A DNA stretch of 64,000 nt from Microbacterium foliorum (GTDB lineage Bacteria > Actinomycetota > Actinomycetes > Actinomycetales > Microbacteriaceae): the NCBI RefSeq assembly GCF_006385575.1, contig NZ_CP041040.1, positions 62,001 to 126,000 on the forward strand, read 5' to 3'. This document shows, piece by piece, positions 1-7,812 of the stretch; within the stretch, counting starts at the first letter, position 1; each line of letters begins with the position of its first letter. The position numbers and the translations under genes are program-made. The notes below the pieces were generated by a model that saw only the letters and a list, made by a program, of their open reading frames with translations, did not search any database and was not told where the DNA came from.

Positions 1-2295
1 GAACCACGCCAGGGTGGCTACGGCCCTCGCACCGATCGGCCCTGGTCGCGCAAGCCGTACGGCCACCCCGCCGCCGGGTGGGGCGCGGCGCTGTCGGTAG
101 GGCGGGTGGTGCTGGACCAGCGCGTGCCTATCGCCGGACCGCTCTCGATGCTGCAGATGAACCATCCCGTCTCGGGCTACGACTGCCCCGGATGCGCGTG
201 GCCCGACGACCCGGGCAATCTCAAGCTCGACATCTGCGAGAACGGCATCAAGCACGTCACCTGGGAGATGACGCGCAAGCGCGTCGATCGGCGCTTCTTC
301 GCCGAGCACACGGTCACCGAGCTCGCGACCTGGCCCGACTTCGACCTCGAAGATCAGGGGCGCCTGACTGAGCCGATGGTCTACGACGCGGCCACCGATC
401 ACTATGTGCCGATCACGTGGGACGACGCGTTCGCGCTGGTCGGTGACGAGATGCAGGCGCTCGACAGCCCCGACGAGGCATCGTTCTACACGTCGGGACG
501 ACTCAGCAACGAGGCCACGTTCCTCTACCAGCTGATGGTGCGCGAGTACGGCACCAACAACCTGCCCGACTGCTCGAACATGTGCCATGAGGCCTCGGGT
601 CGCGCGCTCAAGGCCTCGATCGCCACGGGCAAGGGCACGGTCGACCTGCACGACTGGGACGACTGCGACGCCCTCTTCGTGCTGGGCGTGAACGCGGCAT
701 CCAACGCTCCGCGCATGCTCACAGCACTGTCGGATGCCGTGAAGCGCGGCGCCCAGGTCGTGCACGTCAACCCGCTCGTCGAGGCCGGTGCCACCCGCAC
801 GATCGTGCCGCACGACTTCGTCGACATGGCGCGTTTCAAGGCGACGGGCACGAGCACCATGAACCTGCAGGTGCGCCCCGGCGGTGACCTCGCACTGATC
901 CGCGGCATGTCGAAAGTCGTCTTCGAGGCGGCAGTCGACGATCCATCCGTGCTCGACTCCGCGTTCCTCGCGTCGCTGACGACCGGCGCCGATGCGTACC
1001 GTGAGCTGGTCGAGGCCACACCATGGACCGACCTGGTCACGCAGTCGGGGCTCAGCGAAGAGCAGATCCGTGCGGCCGCCGCGGTCTATCTCGCCTCCGA
1101 ACGCACGATCATCAGCTGGTGCCTCGGCGTGAGCCAGCACGAGCATGGCGTCGACACCGTGCGAGAGATCGTCAACCTGCTGCTGCTCCGAGGCAACATC
1201 GGGCGCAAGGGTGCCGGTCCTTCGCCCATCCGTGGGCACAGCAACGTGCAGGGCAACCGCACCTGCGGAATCGATCACCACCCCACGGATGCTTGGCTCG
1301 ACCGACTCGCCGAGGCGTGCCGCATCGATCCGCCGCGGCATCCGGGACTCGACACCGTTCGCACGATCGAGGCCATGCACGACGGCCGCGTCAAGGTGTT
1401 CGTGGGCATGGGCGGCAACTTCGTGCTCGCGGCTCCCGACACCCCGTTCACGGCGCAGGGGCTAGAGAAGTGCCGCCTGACGGTGCAGGTGAGCACCAAG
1501 CTCAACCGCAGTCACCTCGTGCACGGTGAGAAGGCGCTGATCCTGCCCTGCCTCGGCCGCACCGAGCGCGACCAGCAGGCTCAGGGGCCGCAGGGCATCA
1601 CGGTCGAGGATGCGATGAGCATGGTGCACCTCTCGATGGGGCGCAAGCAACCGGCATCCGCGTATCTGAGGTCGGAGCCGGCGATCATCGCCGGGATCGC
1701 GAAGGCGACCCTGCCCCACACGGCCACGCCCTGGGACTGGTACGTCGGCGACTACGACAACATCCGCGACGTGATGGCGAGGGTGCTGCCCGGGTTCGAG
1801 GGGTTCAACGACCTGATCCGCGACAAGCATGGCTTCCGCATCCCGCAGCCGGCGCGAGACCGCGTGTTCGAGACCCCGTCGGGGCGCGCCGAGTTCTCGC
1901 ACCCGCCGCTGCCGAACGTCATCCCCGAGTCGACCGAGACCCTGGTGCTGCAGACCATGCGCTCGCATGACCAGTGGAACACGACGATCTACTCGAACGA
2001 CGACCGCTATCGGGGCGTGAAGAACCTGCGCGAGCTCGTGTTCCTGCACGAAGACGACATGCGCGACCGGGGACTCGTCGAGGGCGACCTCGTCGACATC
2101 GTGTCGACCTCGAAAGACGGATCGACGCGGATGCTGACGGCGTTCCGCGCCGTGCCCTACGACCTGCCTCGTGGCAGCGCCGCCGGCTACATGCCCGAGA
2201 TGAATGTGCTGATCGGGCGCAAGGACTTCAGCGCGCAGAGCGACCAGCCGCTCATGAAGAGCATCCAGGTGACCGTCGCGCGCTCGGGGTCGTGA
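1..2295 (+). CDS. YdeP/FdhF-family molybdopterin oxidoreductase, 5' end missing
   Basis: The reading frame is open from base 1, so the start lies left of the window; the ATG at 106 is internal. The frame upstream of it encodes family-like sequence, and then comes the cysteine motif DCPGCAWPD (residues about 27-35 counted from 106), which in this family holds a 4Fe-4S cluster. The rest matches the molybdopterin oxidoreductase and molydopterin-binding layout, with GRLSNEA, CSNMCHEASG, GHSNVQGNRT and a C-terminal dinucleotide-binding domain. Members are cytoplasmic formate-dehydrogenase-like oxidoreductases of mostly unknown substrate; E. coli YdeP is linked to acid resistance. The neighbouring MarR gene converges on it. 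Family assignment is firm; the substrate is unknown. Confidence 0.9.
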   Translation, partial: EPRQGGYGPRTDRPWSRKPYGHPAAGWGAALSVGRVVLDQRVPIAGPLSMLQMNHPVSGYDCPGCAWPDDPGNLKLDICENGIKHVTWEMTRKRVDRRFFAEHTVTELATWPDFDLEDQGRLTEPMVYDAATDHYVPITWDDAFALVGDEMQALDSPDEASFYTSGRLSNEATFLYQLMVREYGTNNLPDCSNMCHEASGRALKASIATGKGTVDLHDWDDCDALFVLGVNAASNAPRMLTALSDAVKRGAQVVHVNPLVEAGATRTIVPHDFVDMARFKATGTSTMNLQVRPGGDLALIRGMSKVVFEAAVDDPSVLDSAFLASLTTGADAYRELVEATPWTDLVTQSGLSEEQIRAAAAVYLASERTIISWCLGVSQHEHGVDTVREIVNLLLLRGNIGRKGAGPSPIRGHSNVQGNRTCGIDHHPTDAWLDRLAEACRIDPPRHPGLDTVRTIEAMHDGRVKVFVGMGGNFVLAAPDTPFTAQGLEKCRLTVQVSTKLNRSHLVHGEKALILPCLGRTERDQQAQGPQGITVEDAMSMVHLSMGRKQPASAYLRSEPAIIAGIAKATLPHTATPWDWYVGDYDNIRDVMARVLPGFEGFNDLIRDKHGFRIPQPARDRVFETPSGRAEFSHPPLPNVIPESTETLVLQTMRSHDQWNTTIYSNDDRYRGVKNLRELVFLHEDDMRDRGLVEGDLVDIVSTSKDGSTRMLTAFRAVPYDLPRGSAAGYMPEMNVLIGRKDFSAQSDQPLMKSIQVTVARSGS

Positions 2296-2317
2296 GCGGG
2301 GCCGCGCTCGCTGCGCC

Positions 2318-2767
2318 TCAGGCGTCGACGGTCACAGCCTGCAGCGCGTGCACGACGGGCGCGAGCTCTGGCTGCGTGACCGCCTCACCGAGCGCGCGTT
2401 CGAGTGTCTCGTCGTGGATCGGATGCGCCTGCTCGTAGAGCGCCTGACCGGCAGCAGTGAGCTCGGTGTAGATGCCGCGGCGGTCGTCGGCGCAGAGGAT
2501 GCGGGTGAGCAGCCCACGGTCTTCGAGGCGGGTCACGAGCCTCGTCGTCGCGCTCGGGCTCAGTGCCGTGGCGCGGGCGAGCTGCTGCATCCGCATGTGC
2601 CAGCCGTCCTGGCGGCTGAGCGCGTCGAGCACCGTGTACTCGACCACCGAGAGACCGACCGAGGCGCCGAGCGCCTTCTCGAGATCGGCCTCGATGATCC
2701 CGTGCAGCGCCGCGAGCGTGCGCCAGCCGCGCGCGCGGATCTCGACAGCATCGTCTGAGATGCCCAC
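2318..2767 (-). CDS. MarR-family transcriptional regulator
   Basis: A 149-residue protein with a winged helix: LARATALSPSATTRLVTRLEDRGLL is the recognition region, followed by the wing around CADDRRGIYTELT. I chose GTG at 2767 because GGAGG lies 5 nt before it; the frame is open further upstream to 2833 without a better start. It is divergent from the MFS exporter at 2881, and the spacer holds a TTGC-N4-GCAA dyad. MarR proteins usually repress themselves and a divergent exporter and are released by small phenolic or antibiotic ligands, so this one probably controls that exporter. The ligand cannot be read from the sequence. Confidence 0.9.
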   Translation of the reverse strand: MGISDDAVEIRARGWRTLAALHGIIEADLEKALGASVGLSVVEYTVLDALSRQDGWHMRMQQLARATALSPSATTRLVTRLEDRGLLTRILCADDRRGIYTELTAAGQALYEQAHPIHDETLERALGEAVTQPELAPVVHALQAVTVDA

Positions 2768-2780
2768 AGTGACCTCCGAA

Positions 2781-2860
2781 ATAGTTGCTTGCGCTGGATA
2801 GTTGCGTGTGCAATGATTATCCGTCGGACGCAATATCCCGCGTCTGCAACTACTTTAGCA
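2781..2860. promoter_or_regulatory. Divergent marR/MFS control region with TTGC-N4-GCAA dyad
   Basis: The 113-bp spacer has a dyad TTGCGTGTGCAA at 2802-2813. The word ATAGTTGC occurs twice (2781-2788 and 2798-2805), and its inverse GCAACTA lies at 2846-2852. MarR dimers bind palindromes of this size, so this is the likely shared operator of the regulator and the exporter. The binding assignment is inferred from position and symmetry. Confidence 0.5.
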
Positions 2861-2880
2861 GAGGACCACGGAACATACCC

Positions 2881-4068
2881 ATGCCACTCGGACTCATCGC
2901 ACTCGCCATCGGCGCCTTCGGGATCGGACTCACCGAGTTTGTGATCATGGGGCTGCTGCCGGAGGTCGCCACCGACTTCGGCGTCACCGAGGCCACGGCC
3001 GGCTGGCTCATCTCGGGCTACGCGCTGAGCGTCGTCGTCGGTGCCCTCGGCCTCACCGCGGCAACCACGCGCCTGCCGCGCAAACCCGTGCTGCTCGGCC
3101 TCCTCGTGCTGTTCATCGTGGGCAACGCGATCACGGCACTCGCCCCCGATTACACGGTCGCCATGATCGGCCGCATCATCGCCGCCCTGTGCCACGGAGC
3201 GTTCTTCGGCATCGGATCGGTCGTCGCGGCCGAGCTCGTCGCCCCCGAGAAGAAGGCGCGGGCCATCGCGATCATGTTCACCGGCCTCACGGCGGCCAAT
3301 GTGTTCGGCGTTCCCCTCGGCACGTTCCTCGGTCAGCAGTTCGGCTGGCGTTCGACGTTCTGGGTGATCTCGGCCATCGGTGTCATCGCCTTCGCGGGCA
3401 TCGCTCTGCTCGTCGCCGCCCCGAAGTCGACCGGTGCGCAGGTGAGTCTGCGCAGCGAACTGCGGGCCTTCCGCTCGGGTCAGGTGTGGCTATCGCTCAT
3501 CGTCACCGCTCTCGCGTTCGGCGGCATGTTCGGCGCCTTCACCTACATCGCGTACACGCTCACCGACGTCACCGGATTCGCCGACACGGCCGTGCCGTGG
3601 CTGCTCGTGCTCTTCGGCGTCGGGCTCGTCGCGGGCAACTGGGTCGGCGGGCGCCTGGCCGACCGTTCGATCGACCGCACCCTCCTCCTCTTCATCTCGG
3701 CCCTGGTGGTCGTGCTCGTGCTGTTCGGGTTCTTCGCCTGGTCGCAGCCCGTGACGACGGCGATCCTCGTACTGATGGGCGCGTTCGGATTCGGCACGGT
3801 GCCCGCGCTGCAGAGCCGCGTCATGCACTACGCCGGCGGAGCACCCACACTCGCCTCCGGCGCCAACATCGGTGCGTTCAACGTCGGCAACGCCCTCGGC
3901 GCCTGGGCCGGCGGCCTCGGCATCTCCGCAGGACTCGGCTACACCTCGCCCATCTGGATCGGCGCCGCGATCACGGCATCCGCTCTGGTCGTCATGGTGA
4001 TCGCCGTCGTCACGGCTCGGCGGTCGTCGCCCGTCGCGACCGGCTCCCTGCAGACCATCGCCGCGTGA
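2881..4068 (+). CDS. MFS transporter (DHA1, AraJ/Cmx-like exporter)
   Basis: A 395-residue protein with twelve predicted membrane segments, the usual size for 12-TM drug:H+ antiporters. The N-terminus runs straight into TM1 (MPLGLIALAIGAFGIGLTEF), the loop 2-3 region has TTRLPRKPVLL, and TM4-5 contain the antiporter-type motif GVPLGTFLGQQFGWR. It resembles the AraJ/chloramphenicol-exporter branch. The ATG at 2881 fits the topology; upstream starts would add a hydrophilic run encoded by the operator region. Regulation is probably by the divergent MarR gene. The substrate is not determined. Confidence 0.88.
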   Translation: MPLGLIALAIGAFGIGLTEFVIMGLLPEVATDFGVTEATAGWLISGYALSVVVGALGLTAATTRLPRKPVLLGLLVLFIVGNAITALAPDYTVAMIGRIIAALCHGAFFGIGSVVAAELVAPEKKARAIAIMFTGLTAANVFGVPLGTFLGQQFGWRSTFWVISAIGVIAFAGIALLVAAPKSTGAQVSLRSELRAFRSGQVWLSLIVTALAFGGMFGAFTYIAYTLTDVTGFADTAVPWLLVLFGVGLVAGNWVGGRLADRSIDRTLLLFISALVVVLVLFGFFAWSQPVTTAILVLMGAFGFGTVPALQSRVMHYAGGAPTLASGANIGAFNVGNALGAWAGGLGISAGLGYTSPIWIGAAITASALVVMVIAVVTARRSSPVATGSLQTIAA

Positions 4069-4093
4069 CCGCCGCGCGGCCTCCGCGCGGCCC

Positions 4094-4169
4094 GAGACCC
4101 GCGACGTCGTCCGAGACCCATGCCCATGAGAGAGGTCTCGGGCGCGAAAGCGGGTCTCACCGATGAACG
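4094..4169. repeat. Four-unit 19-bp direct/inverted element, core GAGACC (element 1)
   Basis: Core GAGACC occurs at 4094 and 4113 and its inverse GGTCTC at 4134 and 4153, giving start-to-start steps of 19, 21 and 19 bp. The first direct copy is part of a perfect 10-bp arm GCCCGAGACC (4090-4099) pairing with 4134-4143. It lies between two convergent genes, where an RNA hairpin could end transcription from both sides, but the strict 19-bp pitch is not needed for that. Confidence 0.7.
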
Positions 4170-4203
4170 GGCATGGCGGGCGGGGGCAATGCGGACGCAC
4201 TGG

Positions 4204-5022
4204 TCACTGCGCCCGCATGAACTCCTCGGCCGCCGCGACCTGTTCCGGGGTCGGGCGGATGCCGGTGTAGAGCACGAACTGCTCGAGCGCCTGCAGAGTC
4301 GCGACCTCGGCGCCGGTGATGACGGTCTTGTCGGCTGCGCGCCCCGCCGAGATCAGCGGCGTCTCGGCGGGCAGGGCGACGACGTCGAACACGACGGATG
4401 CCGTCGCGATCTGCTCCTCGGTGAACGACAGGGCATGCTCGTCTGCCCCGCCCGCCATGCCGATCGGGGTGATGTTCACGATGATGTCGGCGGTCACGGC
4501 ATCCGCGTCCGCCGTCCATGCGAATCCGTAGAGGTCGGCCAGCCCTCGACCGCGCTCTTCGTTGCGCGCAGCGATCGTGACCCGCGAGAATCCGGCGTCA
4601 CGGAAGGCGGCGGCCGTGGCCTTCGCCATTCCGCCCGAGCCGCGCAGCAGCACGGATGCCGCAGGGTCGAGCGAGTTTCGCTCGATCAGCTGGGCGATCG
4701 CGCTGTAATCGGTGTTGTAGGCCGTGAGCACTCCGTCGTCGTTCACGATCGTGTTCACCGAGTCGATCGCTGTCGCAGAGGGGTCCATGCGGTCGACGAG
4801 TGCGATGATGTCCTCCTTGAAGGGCATCGAGATCGCACAGCCGCGAATGCCGAGACCCCGCACGCCGGCGATCGCCTGGCCGAGGTCGGTCGGCGCGAAC
4901 GCCTTGTAGATCCAGTTGAGACCCAGCTCCTCGTAGAGGAAGTTGTGGAATCGCGTGCCGTTGTTGCTCGGGCGTGCAGACAGCGAGATGCACAGGGTCA
5001 TGTCCTTGTTCAGCATGGTCAC
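4204..5022 (-). CDS. Shikimate dehydrogenase-family protein (AroE-like)
   Basis: A 272-residue NADP-type oxidoreductase with the two-domain AroE layout. The substrate site has SLSARPSNNGTRFHN (residues 13-27), the catalytic pair is Lys69 (MPFK) and Asp105 (NTD), and the nucleotide loop is GSGGMAKA. In the shikimate pathway the family reduces 3-dehydroshikimate, but actinobacteria carry several AroE paralogues acting on quinate or other acids, and the usual SxS...H substrate motif is altered here, so I leave the symbol blank. A GTG start at 5022 sits 6 nt after a -10-like TAGCCT, suggesting a leaderless mRNA; ATG at 5016 is the alternative. Confidence 0.85.
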   Translation of the reverse strand: MTMLNKDMTLCISLSARPSNNGTRFHNFLYEELGLNWIYKAFAPTDLGQAIAGVRGLGIRGCAISMPFKEDIIALVDRMDPSATAIDSVNTIVNDDGVLTAYNTDYSAIAQLIERNSLDPAASVLLRGSGGMAKATAAAFRDAGFSRVTIAARNEERGRGLADLYGFAWTADADAVTADIIVNITPIGMAGGADEHALSFTEEQIATASVVFDVVALPAETPLISAGRAADKTVITGAEVATLQALEQFVLYTGIRPTPEQVAAAEEFMRAQ

Positions 5023-5565
5023 CGCACCAGGCTACTCGGGGACTCCCTTCTGCCCGACTCACTGATGACCGCGATCGTCAACCCCCCTTGGCGGGATCCG
5101 ATCGCCTCCCCTAGTGTGAAAGTGCATGCACAGGGGATTGATCGTCTTCGTCTTCCCCAGAGACGGACTGCCTTCCCCAGAGGCAAAGGCGATTCGTGCA
5201 TGCGATTGGGCCCTCTCGAGTAGTTCTGTCCCCAACGGATTGCTCGAGAGGGCCGCTATCGTTTGTGACCTCCTCACAAGTTTTCCAATTTGTCCCCCAA
5301 ATGGGGGACAAACGCGTGCCGGAGGGGTTAGGCTGGAATCTGACGCACCCTCCGGTCGTCTTCGGCCCTCATCGCTCCCCCCGCGGTGAGGGCCACACCA
5401 TTTTCTGGGCGCCTTCTTCTGCGCCGTCGTGTGACCGCGAATGACGGCTCATGCAACATTTGGGTTACGGGCTGACCTCGGGACTTCCGCTCAGCGCGTG
5501 CTCCACTAGCGTGGAGCACGTCGGGGCATCCTGCGTCGGCTTCTTTCCAGCAGAACAGGCAGTAC
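5023..5565. other. 543-bp non-coding spacer with four inverted repeats
   Basis: I find no convincing gene here. It holds perfect inverted repeats: GGCCCTCTCGAG at 5209-5220 with its complement at 5243-5254; TTTGTCCCCC at 5289-5298 with 5303-5312; GGCCCTCA at 5364-5371 with 5387-5394; and CGTGCTCCAC at 5497-5506 with 5511-5520. The right half probably contains the promoter and leader of the cold-shock gene; the left end is the promoter of the AroE-like gene. Confidence 0.6.
5289..5565 (+). promoter_or_regulatory. Putative cold-shock gene promoter and long structured leader
   Basis: A -10-like TAGGCT lies at 5329-5334, and the right arm of the 10-bp inverted repeat (5303-5312) occupies the -35 position, so a protein bound to the repeat would cover the promoter. 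A start near 5341 would give a leader of about 225 nt with two stem-loops (5364-5394 and 5497-5520). Long folded leaders that change with temperature are known for E. coli cspA; that this one behaves likewise is inference. TAGCGT at 5507-5512 inside the last repeat is a possible second -10. Confidence 0.4.
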
Positions 5566-5772
5566 ATGAGCACCCAGGGCACGGTTAAGTGGTTCAACTC
5601 GGAGAAGGGCTTCGGCTTCATCTCCCCCGACGACGGCGGCGCTGACGTTTTCGCGCACTACTCCGCCATCGAGTCATCCGGCTACCGCTCTCTTGAAGAG
5701 AACCAGCGAGTCGAGTTCGACGTGGCGCAGGGCCCCAAGGGCCTGCAGGCTGAGAACATCCGTCCGCTCTGA
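5566..5772 (+). CDS. Cold-shock protein (CspA family)
   Basis: A 68-residue single cold-shock domain. RNP1 is KGFGFI (residues 14-19) and RNP2 is VFAHYSAI (28-35), the aromatic surface that binds single-stranded RNA and DNA. The length is that of a complete family member. Such proteins melt RNA structure at low temperature or during growth transitions. It is monocistronic, with a long upstream region rich in inverted repeats and a strong hairpin after the stop. Which cold-shock paralogue it is cannot be told from this window. Confidence 0.95.
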   Translation: MSTQGTVKWFNSEKGFGFISPDDGGADVFAHYSAIESSGYRSLEENQRVEFDVAQGPKGLQAENIRPL

Positions 5773-5785
5773 GAGCGGACGTCAT

Positions 5786-5839
5786 AGAACTCCCCGACCG
5801 GAGGCACGCACTCGTTGCGACCTTCCGGCGGGGAGTTCT
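5786..5839 (+). terminator. Terminator hairpin after the cold-shock gene
   Basis: Arms AGAACTCCCCG (5786-5796) and CGGGGAGTTCT (5829-5839) pair perfectly, with an inner CCGGA/TCCGG extension. The tail is only weakly T-rich (TGCTTT). Confidence 0.7.
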
Positions 5840-5899
5840 GTGCTTTGTGGACTGATTTCGACGGTTCTCCCACCCGAGGCGGCGGGCACCGGACTGCCG

Positions 5900-5974
5900 C
5901 TCGGGAGGAGGACTGCCTCTCGGGAGGACAACTGCGCGCCGAGGCTCCTCCCGAAGGAGAGTTCTCCTCCCGAG
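5900..5974. repeat. Four-unit 19-bp direct/inverted element, core CTCGGGAGGA (element 2)
   Basis: CTCGGGAGGA occurs at 5900 and 5919, and the inverse TCCTCCCGA at 5946 and 5965, with steps of 19, 27 and 19 bp. It is flanked by a 15-bp direct repeat CCCGAGGCGGCGGGC at 5873-5887 and 5969-5983. The element lies between the convergent cold-shock and HAD genes, close to the HAD stop at 5991. Confidence 0.7.
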
Positions 5975-5990
5975 GCGGCGGGCGCCGAGG

Positions 5991-6656
5991 TCAGTTCAGC
6001 AGAAGCGCGCGAAGCTCGTCGGCGGATGCTGCGCGGAACGCAGCCTCGTCACCTTCATGCGTGTCGCTGAAGCCCCACTCGACGAAGATCACCGGGACGC
6101 CGTTCGCGTTGCCGCCCTCGACATCGTGGTGACGGTCGCCGATGAGCACGGGGCGTGAGATGTCGGCGCCACGGTCGGCCAGACGGCGCAGCGACTCGGC
6201 CACGATGTCGGTCTTCGACGCGAGGGTCGACTCATCCGGCGTCGCGCCGACGGTCGTGAGGAAGTACGGGCGGAGTTCGAAAAAGTCGATGATCGCGTCG
6301 ACCTGGATCTCGGGCTTCGAGCTCGCGGTCGCCTGCGGGACGCCGGCGGTGTGCAGGTCGCGGATGATCTCGGGCACGCCCGGGTAGGTCCTCACGTCGG
6401 TCGTGTAGCCGTCGGCCTTGCCGAGTGTGCGGTAGAACGCCACGGCCTCGGCGGACTGCTCGGGAGTCATCCCCGCCTGCGCCTGGAAGGACTGGAACAT
6501 CGGCGGCCCGATCCAGTGCACCAGCTGCTCGCGCGTGGGAGCGGGGTGACCGAAGTGCGTGAGGGCGACGTTCAGGCGGCGGAGGATGCCGACCGACGCG
6601 TCGGCGAGGGTGCCGTCGACGTCCCAGAGCACGCACGAGTAGGGGGAAGAAGCCAT
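5991..6656 (-). CDS. HAD-superfamily phosphatase (phosphoglycolate phosphatase-like)
   Basis: A 221-residue HAD hydrolase. Motif I is DVDGTLAD with nucleophile Asp12 and acid/base Asp14; motif II lies in ATASSKPE; motif III/IV is SKTDIV followed by LIGDRHHDVEGG. The helical cap between motifs I and II puts it with Gph/PgmB-type phosphatases acting on small phosphate esters. The product cannot be narrowed further. TAGGCT at 6664-6669 in the promoter orientation ends 7 nt before the ATG, so the mRNA is probably leaderless. It is not clearly co-transcribed with nucS (64-bp gap). Confidence 0.88.
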   Translation of the reverse strand: MASSPYSCVLWDVDGTLADASVGILRRLNVALTHFGHPAPTREQLVHWIGPPMFQSFQAQAGMTPEQSAEAVAFYRTLGKADGYTTDVRTYPGVPEIIRDLHTAGVPQATASSKPEIQVDAIIDFFELRPYFLTTVGATPDESTLASKTDIVAESLRRLADRGADISRPVLIGDRHHDVEGGNANGVPVIFVEWGFSDTHEGDEAAFRAASADELRALLLN

Positions 6657-6719
6657 GTCTTCCAGCCTATGGGCAGTGCGCGAAGCGACCGAACGCGGTG
6701 AACATCTGTGCAGCTCGCC

Positions 6720-7415
6720 TCAGAAGAGGCGGGGGATGCCGGACTCGATGCCCTTCATGTCGTCGTAGTCGAGCACGAGGCAGCGGATGCCGCGGTCTTC
6801 GGCCAGCACACGCGCCTGCGGCTTGATCTCCTGCGCGGCGAAGACGCCCTGCACGGGCGCGAGGTGCGGATCGCGGCCCAGCAGCTCGAGGTAGCGGGTG
6901 AGCTGCTCGACGCCGTCGATGTCGCCGCGGCGCTTGATCTCGACCGCGATGGCCGCGCCGTCGGCATCCCGCACGAGGAGATCTACGGGGCCGATCGCCG
7001 TGGGGTATTCGCGGCGCACCAGGGTCGCGCCATCGGAGATGCGGTCGACCTGCTCGGCGAGGAGGCGCTGCAGGTCGGCTTCGACGCCGTCCTTCTGCAG
7101 TCCGGGGTCGATGCCGAGGTCGTGGTTGGTGTCGTGCAGGATCTCGTAGATCTGCACGCGAAGCGCGTCACCGGTCTTCTTGTGCGTGACGCGCCAGACC
7201 TCGGTGACGCCGGCGATCGACTCCTCCTCACCAGGCTCCTCGGATGCGAGAGAGCAGGGCGGGCTCATCCAGTTCAGCGGCTTGTAGCTGCCGCCGTCGG
7301 AGTGCACGAGCAGACTCCCGTCTCCCTTGTGCACGAGCAGACGCGTGGCAAGCGGGAGGTGGGCATTGAGCCGGCCCGTGTAATCCACGGAGCAGCGGGC
7401 GATGACGAGGCGCAC
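6720..7415 (-). CDS. nucS: Endonuclease NucS (non-canonical mismatch repair)
   Basis: A 231-residue protein matching NucS, the mismatch-specific endonuclease that replaces MutS/MutL in most actinobacteria. It cuts both strands at G-T, G-G and T-T mismatches. The N-terminal DNA-binding half is followed by a RecB-like nuclease core with Asp145 (GPVDLL), Glu159 and Lys161 (VEIKR) and Gln171. The C-terminus IPRLF resembles a sliding-clamp-binding tail. GTG at 7415 lies 6 nt after TAGGCT (7422-7427, minus strand), suggesting leaderless expression. The length is normal for the family. Confidence 0.95.
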   Translation of the reverse strand: MRLVIARCSVDYTGRLNAHLPLATRLLVHKGDGSLLVHSDGGSYKPLNWMSPPCSLASEEPGEEESIAGVTEVWRVTHKKTGDALRVQIYEILHDTNHDLGIDPGLQKDGVEADLQRLLAEQVDRISDGATLVRREYPTAIGPVDLLVRDADGAAIAVEIKRRGDIDGVEQLTRYLELLGRDPHLAPVQGVFAAQEIKPQARVLAEDRGIRCLVLDYDDMKGIESGIPRLF

Positions 7416-7568
7416 CCGTCGAGCCTACTTCGTCGTGCGCACTCCTTCTGCGGTGACGGAGGCCGGTGCCGGTGTTTCCACATCGACCGGGGTCTCGTCG
7501 TCCAGCGCGATCGTGCCGGAATGGATCCTGACATTCTGGGCGAGCAGGCCGAAGATGAGGAGATGACC

Positions 7569-7811
7569 GTGTCGATCGAACTGGTGACGATGATCGTGAC
7601 GGTCGCGTCCACGCTGCTGGGACTGGCTGCCGGGTTCGGGTGGATGATCACCCGGACGGATGCGCGGTTCGAGAAGTTCGAGCAACGTGTCGATGCGCGG
7701 TTCGGGCGCCTGGAGACGGATATCGCGGAGGTGAAGACGGAGATCGGCGAGGTGAAGATCGCGATCGCGCGACTCGAAGGCCCGGCGCCACGCCTTCTCG
7801 TCGCACGCTGA
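7569..7811 (+). CDS. Small membrane-anchored coiled-coil protein
   Basis: An 80-residue protein of unknown function: one membrane helix near the N-terminus (about residues 3-26), then a charged heptad-like stretch with repeated ARFEKFEQRVDARFGRLE and AEVKTEIGEVKI that should form a coiled coil. GTG at 7569 has GAGGAG about 7 nt upstream; an ATG at 7563 in the same frame would overlap that site. It ends 2 bp before the stop of the converging MFS gene. The amphipathic composition and clean ribosome site favour a real gene, but no family assignment is possible. Confidence 0.55.
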   Translation: MSIELVTMIVTVASTLLGLAAGFGWMITRTDARFEKFEQRVDARFGRLETDIAEVKTEIGEVKIAIARLEGPAPRLLVAR

Positions 7812-7812
7812 T

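Noticed and set aside
5126..5444. Small open frames in the spacer before the cold-shock gene
   Set aside because: They cross the inverted repeats, have no ribosome site and no recognisable composition.
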